Part shown: piece after piece, positions 1 through 5,661 of the stretch | How positions within the stretch are numbered: position 1 is the first letter of the stretch | Layout of the letters: each line of letters opens with the position of its first letter | Assembly (NCBI GenBank): GCA_945871455.1 | Contig: CAMBXJ010000270.1 | Coordinates: 1-6,259 of the forward strand | Direction: 5' to 3' | DNA: 6,259 nt | Origin: Asaia bogorensis | GTDB taxonomy: Bacteria > Pseudomonadota > Alphaproteobacteria > Acetobacterales > Acetobacteraceae | The notes under the pieces: model-generated | What the model saw: only the letters and a program-made list of their open reading frames with translations | Databases searched by the model: none | What the model was told of the DNA's origin: nothing | Made by a program: the position numbers and the translations under genes

Positions 1-51
1 TCACCCAGATCGATGGGTCCGAGGGCAAATTGTGTGGTCTGTAAACTGCAC

Positions 52-70
52 TTGCCCATCATTTGGGCAA
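52..70. promoter_or_regulatory. Perfect 7-bp inverted repeat (possible operator)
   Basis: TTGCCCA at 52-58 and TGGGCAA at 64-70 are exact reverse complements around a 5-base spacer. No T-run follows on either strand, so an intrinsic terminator is unlikely. The A/T-rich setting about 240 bases before ispDF would suit an operator or a regulator site, but no specific regulator motif is recognised. Confidence 0.35.
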
Positions 71-137
71 AATAGCGTTACAGTCGGATTCCTGCAATGC
101 GCCGTGTGACGCGGCGGTGACGGATGCCGCCGGCCGC

Positions 138-206
138 GCCAATGGGACCACCTGTGGGACCGCCAATGGCGATCACCTGTGGGACCGCCAAACGACGATC
201 ACGCGA
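138..206 (+). repeat. 24/25-bp imperfect tandem repeat, about 2.8 copies
   Basis: Copy 1 is 138-161 (24 bp) and copy 2 is 162-186 (25 bp). They share the start GCCAATGG and the end CACCTGTGGGACC, differing only in 4-5 bases between these parts. A decayed third copy at 187-206 keeps GCCAA and CGATCAC. The longest exact match, 18 bp, lies at 149-166 and 174-191, with an offset of 25 bp. The period is not a multiple of three, so this is not a coding repeat. Its position 100-170 bases before ispDF allows a regulatory role, but it could equally be neutral slippage. Confidence 0.65.
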
Positions 207-305
207 TTTTGTAACGGCGGCAAGGCGGCCGCCTGCTCCGTGGCGGAACGCCGCCAATGCCCGCGTAAGGTTGACGCCCCCCGGCTGCCCCGGCCAGGGT
301 AGGAC

Positions 306-1448
306 ATGCGTATCGCCGCCATCCTGGTCGCCGCCGGAACCGGAAGCCGCTTCGGCGCCGAGACCCCAAAGCAATTCCTGCCCCTGCTCGGCAAGCCCGT
401 CATGCGCCACGCCGCCGAGGCCCTGGCCAAATATGCCACCCTGATCCAACCGGTTGGGGAAACCGCCCCGATTGCCGCGGCCCTGGCAGGTCTGGACCAC
501 CTGCCGATCGTGCCCGGTGGCGCCACCCGCCAGGACAGCGTGCGCGCCGGACTCGATGCCCTCCTGCCGCACGCCCTAACCATTGTCCTCGTCCACGACG
601 CCGCTCGCCCGAACATCCCCGCCGGCACCATCGACGCCCTGTTGGCCGCCCTCGAACACCATCCGGGCGCCATTCCCGCCGCGCCCGTGGCTGACACGTT
701 GAAGCGAGTCGTCGACGGCATCATCACCGAAACCGTCCCGCGCGATGGCCTGTTCCGCGCCCAGACGCCTCAGGCCTTTCGCGTAGCGCCCCTCCTGGCT
801 GCCCATCGGTCCGGTTTGATCGGCGCGACCGACGATGCCTCGCTGCTGGAAGCGGCCGGCGAGACGGTCGCGATCGTCCCCGGATCAGACGACAACATCA
901 AACTGACCTATCCCGACGACCTTGTCCGGCTGGAGCGCGCCATGTCCGTTAACACGTCAATTGGCCTGATCCCCCGCGTCGGCACCGGCTTCGATGTCCA
1001 TGTGCTGACCGCCGGCCGCAAGTTGTTCCTGTGCGGCGTCGAAGTGCCGCACGACAAGGGGTTGGCGGGACATTCGGACGCCGATGTCGGCATCCACGCG
1101 CTGTGCGACGCCATCTACGGTGCCCTGGCCGAAGGCGATATCGGCCGCCATTTCCCGCCCAGCCAGGCCGAGTGGAAGGATGTCGACAGCGCCCGCTTCC
1201 TGGCCCACGCCGCCAGCCGAATCGCGGCACGCGGCGGCCGCCTGGCCAATGCCGACGTAACCCTGATCTGCGAGCGCCCCAAAATCGCCCCGCACGCCGC
1301 CGCCATGATGGCCCGCCTCGCCCACATCATGGCCCTGCCGCTCGGCCTCATCTCGGTCAAGGCCACGACGACCGAGCGGCTGGGCTTCACCGGCCGCGGC
1401 GAGGGGATTGCCGCGCAAGCCGTGGCCACCGTGCTGCTGCCTGGGTGA
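306..1448 (+). CDS. ispDF: Bifunctional IspD/IspF, MEP isoprenoid pathway
   Basis: This 380-residue cytosolic enzyme joins two steps of isoprenoid precursor synthesis. The IspD half (about 1-215) turns MEP and CTP into CDP-methylerythritol. The IspF half (about 222-380) cyclises the IspE product to MEcPP with loss of CMP. IspD signs are the nucleotide-binding GTGSRFG (11-17) and PKQF (21-24), VHDAARP (96-102), RAQTPQAF (151-158) and NIKLTYPDD (197-205). IspF signs are GTGFDVH with metal ligands Asp230 and His232, His264 in [17 protein letters not shown] (277-285) and [14 protein letters not shown] (354-367). The fused form is typical of alphaproteobacteria; IspE is separate and not in the window. 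The IspD segment between residues 29 and 72 is about six residues shorter than in E. coli, in a non-catalytic part. The start is supported by AGGG at 296-299. It stands alone, not overlapped by its neighbours. Confidence 0.96.
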   Translation: MRIAAILVAAGTGSRFGAETPKQFLPLLGKPVMRHAAEALAKYATLIQPVGETAPIAAALAGLDHLPIVPGGATRQDSVRAGLDALLPHALTIVLVHDAARPNIPAGTIDALLAALEHHPGAIPAAPVADTLKRVVDGIITETVPRDGLFRAQTPQAFRVAPLLAAHRSGLIGATDDASLLEAAGETVAIVPGSDDNIKLTYPDDLVRLERAMSVNTSIGLIPRVGTGFDVHVLTAGRKLFLCGVEVPHDKGLAGHSDADVGIHALCDAIYGALAEGDIGRHFPPSQAEWKDVDSARFLAHAASRIAARGGRLANADVTLICERPKIAPHAAAMMARLAHIMALPLGLISVKATTTERLGFTGRGEGIAAQAVATVLLPG

Positions 1449-1590
1449 GACAAGGGTGTTTCCGACCGAAGCGAGACGCGCGAATCGGCCGCGCTCGATG
1501 CCCGCGCATGGCCGCCACCATGGACGCGGAACGTCCGCATCCCCATGTGACGGAAGGCGACGCGCAACAATAGCCGCTTCATCTGGTGTT

Positions 1591-1603
1591 GAGACCGGGT
1601 CTC
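1591..1603. repeat. 13-bp palindrome
   Basis: GAGACC and GGTCTC are exact reverse complements around a single central G. It ends four bases before the REP-like element, so it may be part of that element's insertion context, a protein-binding site, or chance. Confidence 0.4.
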
Positions 1604-1607
1604 TCCG

Positions 1608-1695
1608 CGTCATGGCGAGTGCAGGCCCGCCATCCACGACTTGCAGTGCTGATCCCGGAAAAGACGTGGATGGCCTGCCTGCGCAGGCCATGACG
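1608..1695. repeat. REP-like imperfect inverted repeat, 88 bp
   Basis: The left arm (1608-1642) and right arm (1661-1695) are each 35 bases and pair at 29 of 35 positions, with an 18-base loop. Matching blocks are CGTCATGGC at the tip, GCAGGC, and GCCATCCACG near the loop. Mismatches are grouped, as in dispersed palindromic repeats that drift while conserving pairing. An arm beginning CGTCATGGC and running to CCATCCACG resembles intergenic palindromes I associate with alphaproteobacterial genomes, but copy number cannot be judged from this window. As RNA it would form a long stem that could stabilise the ispDF transcript end or slow read-through. A related 23-base fragment lies at 4354-4376. 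Confidence 0.8.
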
Positions 1696-1778
1696 GTGTG
1701 GGTCGGCCACGCCCCAAATGGTGCATCTATTGTTACGCGTCGTCTAACGTCACACCACCAATCAGGGATACCGGCCGC

Positions 1779-2075
1779 ATGACCCACCGCCACTGGCCCG
1801 CCGCGCTGTTCGGACTTTTCCTGCTGGCCGGTTGCACCGACACTGGCGGCCCGAACGCCGTACCGCCACTGCGCCCCGAGGCAATCCCCAAGCCGCCGGT
1901 CTCGGGAGAGGTGTTGAACTGGCGCCCGGGGCATTGGCATTGGACCGGTTCGGGCTATGCCTGGACTCCCGGCCAATATGTGCCGGCCGCGGGACACGGA
2001 CCAAACTGGTTGCATGGTCATTGGATCCAAAGCGGCGGCGGATGGACCTGGAGTCCGGCACGCTGGGTCGACTGA
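1779..2075 (+). CDS. Small Trp-rich lipoprotein with two W-x2-GHW repeats
   Basis: The 98-residue product starts with a short basic stretch, a hydrophobic segment (about 7-16) and a lipobox Leu16-Ala17-Gly18-Cys19, so it should be cleaved and lipidated at Cys19. Residue +2 is Thr, not Asp, which favours the outer membrane. A proline-rich linker (about 24-41) follows. The rest is two 21-residue units, at 48-68 and 77-97, both fitting W-x2-G-H-W-x3-G-x-G-x2-W-x-P-x2-aromatic-V and identical at 9 positions. This matches the YXWGXW-type repeat of small bacterial envelope proteins, for which no biochemical role is firmly known. The start is chosen because it directly precedes the signal peptide; AGGGA at 1764-1768 is a distant possible ribosome binding site. 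It lies before a lipid A lipid cluster, but a functional link is only inference. Confidence 0.85.
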   Translation: MTHRHWPAALFGLFLLAGCTDTGGPNAVPPLRPEAIPKPPVSGEVLNWRPGHWHWTGSGYAWTPGQYVPAAGHGPNWLHGHWIQSGGGWTWSPARWVD

Positions 2076-2176
2076 CGGCGATCCGGGGCACCGTGATCCG
2101 CCCCTCGGGACGACGCATCCCGGTGGCGGATTACCCTTAATAAGTCACATTCGGCCACTACCGCCTTGCGGCACGG

Positions 2177-2196
2177 GGGCACCGGTGTTAGTGCCC
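2177..2196. promoter_or_regulatory. 6-bp inverted repeat just upstream of acpXL
   Basis: GGGCAC (2177-2182) and GTGCCC (2191-2196) are exact reverse complements around 8 bases, and end 23 bases before the acpXL start. The 144-bp gap around it (2076-2219) has a further hairpin, CGGGA at 2106-2110 with TCCCG at 2118-2122, and an AT pocket with TTAATAA at 2137-2143 that could serve as a -10 region. No convincing -35 was found. The dyad could be an operator or a leader hairpin for the acpXL operon. Confidence 0.3.
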
Positions 2197-2219
2197 GCCA
2201 CCTTTGCAGGGGTGCACGC

Positions 2220-2501
2220 ATGGCGTCGACGTTCGAAACCTTGGCCGGGATTATCGCGGATACCAGCGATATCGCGCGTGATACGATCACGCCGGAAAGC
2301 CACGCGATCAATGACCTGGGTATCGATAGCCTGGATTTTCTGGACGTGGCCTTCGCCATCGACAAGTCGTTCGGCATCAAGATGCCGTTGGAACAGTGGA
2401 CGGCCGAAGTGAACGACGGGAAAGTTTCCTCGGACGAGTATTTCGTGATCAAGAATCTCTGCGCCAATATCGACAGGCTGGTCGCGGCCAAGGCCGCCTG
2501 A
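2220..2501 (+). CDS. acpXL: Acyl carrier protein AcpXL (very-long-chain fatty acid)
   Basis: This 93-residue protein is a specialised carrier on which the very-long-chain hydroxy acid of lipid A is built. The phosphopantetheine site is Ser37 in GIDSLDF (34-40). Beyond the usual helix-II region it has a longer C-terminal part with [20 protein letters not shown] (56-75), followed by a KNLC stretch; ordinary AcpP is about 78 residues and lacks this. From memory, rhizobial AcpXL is very similar across its length, including the ITPESH and KNLCA stretches. Codon 1 is the ATG at 2220, with AGGGG at 2208-2212 seven bases upstream; the open frame reaches further upstream but nothing there resembles the family. 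It is the first gene of the cluster and ends 19 bases before fabZXL. Confidence 0.95.
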   Translation: MASTFETLAGIIADTSDIARDTITPESHAINDLGIDSLDFLDVAFAIDKSFGIKMPLEQWTAEVNDGKVSSDEYFVIKNLCANIDRLVAAKAA

Positions 2502-2520
2502 GAGGCATCGGGCGCCCGCC

Positions 2521-2994
2521 ATGCGTCTCGAATATTTTCAGATGATCGATCGGATCAGCGTGCTTGATCCGCCAGCGCGACTCGCGCGCGCCGATTGCCA
2601 GGTTCCCGACGAAAGCCCGGTGTTCGAGGGGCATTTCCCCGGCCATCCGCTGCTGCCTGGTGTGCTGATGATCGAAACCATGGCACAGATCGGCGGCTGG
2701 CTGGTGCTGGCGACCCTGCGCTTCACCGCGATGCCGTTCCTGGTGCAGGTGAAGGAAGCCAAGATGCGGACCTTCGTCGTGCCCGGCCAGAAGCTGGAAG
2801 CCGAGGCCCGCCTGATCCACGATGGGTCCGGTTATGCGGTGGTGGAGGCATCGATCCTGTCCCAGGGCAAGAAGGTCGCGGACACTGAGATCCGGTATCG
2901 CGTGGTGCCGTTCCCGAACGAGACATTGCGGGCGACCATGCTGGAAACCGCGCGCCGAATCGGTGTGCCGGAGGAGTTTTTCCATGCCGCATGA
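2521..2994 (+). CDS. fabZXL: 3-hydroxyacyl-ACP dehydratase, FabZ type
   Basis: A 157-residue hot-dog fold dehydratase that removes water from 3-hydroxyacyl-ACP to give the trans-2-enoyl intermediate. The signature is FEGHFPGHPLLPGV (35-48) followed by MIETMAQ (50-56). By alignment with FabZ, His38 and Glu52 are the catalytic pair, 14 residues apart as in E. coli FabZ (His54, Glu68). The opening LEYFQMIDR matches what I recall of rhizobial FabZXL and supports the start at 2521, although the nearest purine-rich site (AGAGG, 2501-2505) is 15 bases away. That leaves possible translational coupling to acpXL. Its last 11 bases overlap fabF2XL. Inference: it serves AcpXL-bound long acyl chains and not housekeeping synthesis. 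Confidence 0.93.
   Translation: MRLEYFQMIDRISVLDPPARLARADCQVPDESPVFEGHFPGHPLLPGVLMIETMAQIGGWLVLATLRFTAMPFLVQVKEAKMRTFVVPGQKLEAEARLIHDGSGYAVVEASILSQGKKVADTEIRYRVVPFPNETLRATMLETARRIGVPEEFFHAA
2970..2976 (+). promoter_or_regulatory. Strong Shine-Dalgarno for fabF2XL
   Basis: GGAGGAG lies inside the last codons of fabZXL, seven bases before the ATG at 2984. It fixes the fabF2XL start and explains the 11-base overlap of the two genes. Confidence 0.8.
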
Positions 2995-4174
2995 TCGCGA
3001 CACGCTGATCACCGGAATCGGCCTGATCTCCTGCCTGGGAGAAGGCCTGGACGCGCATTGGGCGGCGCTGAACAATCCGGCCGGCTTCGCGCCCGTGATC
3101 GACGACCTGACGTTTCCACCGTTCCTGGTGCATCCGATGACGGCGCTGGAACTGGACAGGCAGATCCCCAAGCGCGGCGACCAGCGGCAGATGGAGGCCT
3201 GGCAAAGGATCGGCACCTATGCCGCCGGCCTGGCGCTGGAGTCGGCTGGCGTGAAGGGCGACAAGGACCTGCTCGCCCGGACGGATATGATCGTCGCGGC
3301 GGGCGGTGGAGAGCGGGACTATGCCGTGGACGCGGCCATCCTGTCCGGGTTGCCCAAGGCGGAAAACCCGGGCGCCTATCTGAACGAGCACCTGCTGGGC
3401 GATCTCCGCCCGACCCTGTTCCTGGCCCAACTGTCCAACCTGCTCGCCGGCAATATCTCTTTAGTGCATGGAGTTACAGGTTCATCCCGAACCTTCATGG
3501 GAGAAGAGGCGGCGGGTACGGACGGCGTGCGTATCGCCTGTCAGCGAATCCGCGCCGGCCAAGGCGATATCGCCCTGGTGGGTGGTTCCTACAACGCGCA
3601 GCGGCCCGACATCCTGCTGGAATATGAAATGGGCGGGATGCTGTGGAAACACCCGTTCCTCGGCGTATGGGCCCGCCAGCCAACCGGCGGAGGCATGGTC
3701 CTGGGCTCGCTTGGCTGTTTCCTGGTCATCGAAAGCCGGAAACACGCGGAGACCCGCGGCGCAACCGTTCTCGGCCGGATCGGCGACGTGATGACCGACC
3801 GCTGCCGTCGCCGCCCAGGCGAAGCAACAGCCAACGCCCGGTCTCAGCTATCCGTCGTGGCGCCGGATCTGGATCGGGACGCAACCGCGGTGATTTCCGG
3901 CGCGTCGGGGGCTCACGCACCGACCGTCGAGGAGCAGAGCTTCCTTGCGGATCTCGGACTGCCCGTGCGCGCCACGGCAACGGCCTTCGGTCACACATTG
4001 GAGCCATCGTTTCCGGCGAATCTGGCCCTGGCCGCGGCATGCCTGCGCCACGGCCGGTTGTTCGCACCGTTGGAGCCGACGGAAGCGGTGATGGATTCAC
4101 CGTTGCGGCAGGTTCTGGTAACATCCTGGGGTCAATGGCGCGGGGAATCGATGGCGACGGTGACCGCCGCTTGA
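2984..4174 (+). CDS. fabF2XL: Ketosynthase homologue without active-site Cys (FabF2XL)
   Basis: The 396-residue product has the thiolase-like ketosynthase fold from TLITGIGLIS at the N-terminus to QVLVTSWGQW near the C-terminus. The catalytic residues are mostly gone. In the nucleophile region FMGEEAAGTDG (171-181), the alignment puts Glu175 where FabF1XL has Cys176. The NAHGT motif is replaced by SGASGAHAP (305-313), and the SNKS motif by ATAT (330-333). Only the last His (His337 in FGHT) remains. GE-x-A-x-G-x-D resembles the GEQAGG-D motif of type II polyketide chain length factors. Inference: it is a non-condensing partner of FabF1XL that shapes the acyl tunnel. Rhizobial FabF2XL has the same position in the cluster and, as I recall it, the same VTGSSRTFMGEE stretch. 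The codons at 3458-3490 are unusually AT-rich. Confidence 0.92.
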   Translation: MPHDRDTLITGIGLISCLGEGLDAHWAALNNPAGFAPVIDDLTFPPFLVHPMTALELDRQIPKRGDQRQMEAWQRIGTYAAGLALESAGVKGDKDLLARTDMIVAAGGGERDYAVDAAILSGLPKAENPGAYLNEHLLGDLRPTLFLAQLSNLLAGNISLVHGVTGSSRTFMGEEAAGTDGVRIACQRIRAGQGDIALVGGSYNAQRPDILLEYEMGGMLWKHPFLGVWARQPTGGGMVLGSLGCFLVIESRKHAETRGATVLGRIGDVMTDRCRRRPGEATANARSQLSVVAPDLDRDATAVISGASGAHAPTVEEQSFLADLGLPVRATATAFGHTLEPSFPANLALAAACLRHGRLFAPLEPTEAVMDSPLRQVLVTSWGQWRGESMATVTAA

Positions 4175-4353
4175 CGGATTGGCGTTGCCAGGGTCTTGCC
4201 AGGTCGGTGTGCGTCGTACGCGTCGGGGGTCTCCGGCAATGCGCAGGTCTAGTACTAACGGCCCTTACCGTTGAAAGACGGATCGGCCCCCTCGACGCCG
4301 GCGGGCAGGGCCAGGGGTAGGACCAGTGTCAAGGTTTTGCGCGGCTGATAGAA

Positions 4354-4376
4354 ATGGCTAGCCCGCGCAGGCCATG
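4354..4376. repeat. Candidate REP-like fragment, 23 bp
   Basis: These 23 bases match 1670-1692, the right arm of the REP-like element, at 20 of 23 positions, including the block GCGCAGGCCATG. The ends ATGGC and GCCAT can pair as a small hairpin. The rest of the 88-bp element is not recognisable here. Because the fragment contains the ATG at 4354, that codon is probably repeat sequence and not the start of fabF1XL. Confidence 0.5.
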
Positions 4377-4377
4377 T

Positions 4378-4381
4378 GGAG
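4378..4381 (+). promoter_or_regulatory. Ribosome binding site for fabF1XL
   Basis: GGAG lies five bases before the ATG at 4387. No comparable site precedes the in-frame ATG at 4354, which supports the downstream start. Confidence 0.6.
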
Positions 4382-4386
4382 TCGAA

Positions 4387-5661
4387 ATGGGACAGGATAC
4401 CGATCATCTGGGCAGACCAATCGTCGTTGTGACGGGCATGGGCGTGCTCACGTCCCTGGGTCAGGGCAAGGATGAGAATTGGCGCGCACTGACGGCCGGG
4501 CAGTCCGGCCTGAAGCGCATCATCCGCTTCCCGATCGACGGCATGCGCACCACGGTCGCCGGCACCGTCGACTTCGTCCCAGTAGACGACAGCTCGGCGC
4601 CGGCTCTGTCGGAGAAACTGGCCGAACTTGTGGTGGAAGAAGCAATCGCACAAGCCGGCATCGGTCGTCCGGGGGATTTCCCCGGCCCGTTGTTCCTGGC
4701 GCTGCCTCCCGTCGAAATGGAATGGCCGCAGCGTTTGGCCTTGGCCGCGGCGTCTGGCGCCAACGACCAGGTTGGCTACGACGATCTGTACCGTGCCGCC
4801 TCGTCCGGCAAGTTCACCGACCTGTACAGACGCTTCCTGTTCGGCTCGGTCGGCGAGAACCTGGCCGATCGGTTCGGCACCAAGGGGTCGCCGATCGCGA
4901 CGTCGACCGCCTGCGCCTCCGGTGGCACCGCGATCCAACTCGGCGTCGAAGCGATCCGGCGCGGGGAAACCGGCGCGGCGTTGGTGCTGGGCACCGATGC
5001 CTCGGTCAATCCGGAAAGCCTGATCCGCTTCTCGCTGCTGTCCGCCCTGTCTACCCGCAACGACCCGCCATCTTCCGCCGCCCGCCCCTTCAGCAAGGAC
5101 CGGGATGGCTTCGTGATGGCCGAGGGCGCCGGCGCGCTTGTCATCGAAAGCCTGGCGCATGCAAGGGCACGCGGGGCGACCGTGCTGGGTGTGGTGGAAG
5201 GGTGCGGCGAAGCGGCGGACGGATTCCACCGCACCCGGTCCTCGCCGGATGGCAAGCCCATCATCGCCTGTATGCGCCATGCGCTGACCGATGCCGGACT
5301 GCCGCCGGAGGAGATCGGCTACATCAACGCCCACGGCACCGGGACGCCGGAAAACGACAAGATGGAATGGATCGGCGTTTCGGCGGTATTCGGGGAACGA
5401 GCGGCCTCCATTCCCATTTCGTCCAACAAGTCGATGATCGGCCACACCCTGACCGCGGCCGGCGCGGTGGAGGCCATCTTCACACTGCTGGCCCTGCAAA
5501 CCGGGGTTCTGCCGCCAACGATCAACTACGACATTCCCGACCCCGCCCTGCCGGTCGATTGCGTGCCGAACGTCGCCCGCTCGGTTCAGGTCCGGCACGC
5601 CATTTCCAACTCCTTCGGCTTCGGCGGGCAGAATGTTTGCCTGGTGCTGGGGGCGGCATGA
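4387..5661 (+). CDS. fabF1XL: Beta-ketoacyl-ACP synthase II family (FabF1XL)
   Basis: A 424-residue condensing enzyme that extends acyl chains with malonyl units, here presumably on AcpXL. The full catalytic set is present: Cys176 in STACASGG, His316 in NAHGTGTP, Lys348 and His353 in SNKSMIGH. The glycine-rich C-terminus SFGFGGQNVCLVL (409-421) is typical. The length is close to that of ordinary FabF (about 410-420), with extra sequence at 104-151 (for example PPVEMEWPQRLALAAASG) before the nucleophile. The start at 4387 is preferred over 4354 because GGAG precedes it, and because the N-terminus then reads MGQDTDHLGRPIVVVTGMG, which fits rhizobial FabF1XL as I recall it. The stop overlaps the next gene by four bases (ATGA, 5658-5661), indicating translational coupling. 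With FabF2XL next door, a KS/CLF-like pair is likely. Confidence 0.94.
   Translation: MGQDTDHLGRPIVVVTGMGVLTSLGQGKDENWRALTAGQSGLKRIIRFPIDGMRTTVAGTVDFVPVDDSSAPALSEKLAELVVEEAIAQAGIGRPGDFPGPLFLALPPVEMEWPQRLALAAASGANDQVGYDDLYRAASSGKFTDLYRRFLFGSVGENLADRFGTKGSPIATSTACASGGTAIQLGVEAIRRGETGAALVLGTDASVNPESLIRFSLLSALSTRNDPPSSAARPFSKDRDGFVMAEGAGALVIESLAHARARGATVLGVVEGCGEAADGFHRTRSSPDGKPIIACMRHALTDAGLPPEEIGYINAHGTGTPENDKMEWIGVSAVFGERAASIPISSNKSMIGHTLTAAGAVEAIFTLLALQTGVLPPTINYDIPDPALPVDCVPNVARSVQVRHAISNSFGFGGQNVCLVLGAA

Larger units (their letters stand above)
1..305. other. Non-coding leader region upstream of ispDF
   Basis: No convincing gene is seen on either strand. The open frames crossing this stretch have no family-like motifs; the reverse ones run antisense into ispDF. 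What it does hold is a perfect 7-bp dyad at 52-70, a GC-only hairpin with 6-bp arms (112-117 and 127-132), and an imperfect 24/25-bp tandem repeat at 138-206. The first 90 bases are visibly richer in A and T than the rest, so the ispDF promoter may lie there, but no clear -35/-10 pair could be picked out. An AGGG at 296-299, six bases before the ATG, is the likely ispDF ribosome binding site. Confidence 0.5.
1449..1778. other. 330-bp intergenic region with repeat elements
   Basis: No gene is seen here. The stretch after ispDF holds a small hairpin (GCGGA at 1526-1530 with TCCGC at 1534-1538), a 13-bp palindrome (1591-1603) and the 88-bp REP-like element (1608-1695). None is followed by a T-run, so a classical Rho-independent terminator for ispDF is not evident. 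From about 1711 to 1765 the sequence becomes richer in A and T ahead of the lipoprotein gene, and its promoter is probably there, although no good -35/-10 pair is visible. Confidence 0.55.
4175..4386. other. 212-bp gap inside the cluster
   Basis: No + strand gene is seen between fabF2XL and fabF1XL, although genes on both sides overlap their neighbours. It holds a direct repeat TTGCCAGG (4185-4192 and 4196-4203, 11-bp offset), a small hairpin AACGG/CCGTT (4258-4262 and 4270-4274, with no T-run) and the REP-like remnant at 4354-4376. On the - strand a 50-codon frame (4407 down to 4255) reads protein-like, but it is antisense to the fabF1XL start and matches no family I recognise. Confidence 0.5.

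Noticed and set aside
138..206. CRISPR array
   Set aside because: The copies abut directly with no unique spacers, and there are fewer than three units.
63..302. 79-residue + strand frame before ispDF
   Set aside because: It runs through the non-triplet tandem repeat, has no good ribosome binding site and matches no family I recognise.
957..2030. 357-residue - strand frame across ispDF, the REP element and the lipoprotein gene
   Set aside because: It covers two well-supported + strand genes and intergenic repeats, and has no recognisable domain. Long antisense frames are common in GC-rich DNA.
2449..3216. 255-residue - strand frame opposite fabZXL
   Set aside because: Antisense to fabZXL and fabF2XL, with a composition typical of reverse-strand shadows.
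4258..4274. Rho-independent terminator between fabF2XL and fabF1XL
   Set aside because: The stem is only five base pairs and no T-run follows.
3643..4320. 225-residue + strand frame extending past the end of fabF2XL
   Set aside because: It is an out-of-frame shadow, extremely rich in Arg and Gly, without motifs.
4255..5598. 447-residue open frame on the - strand
   Set aside because: It is the antisense shadow of fabF1XL, whose motifs and coupling are clear. The translation is Gly/Arg/Gln-rich without family motifs. Only its last 50 codons are discussed separately.
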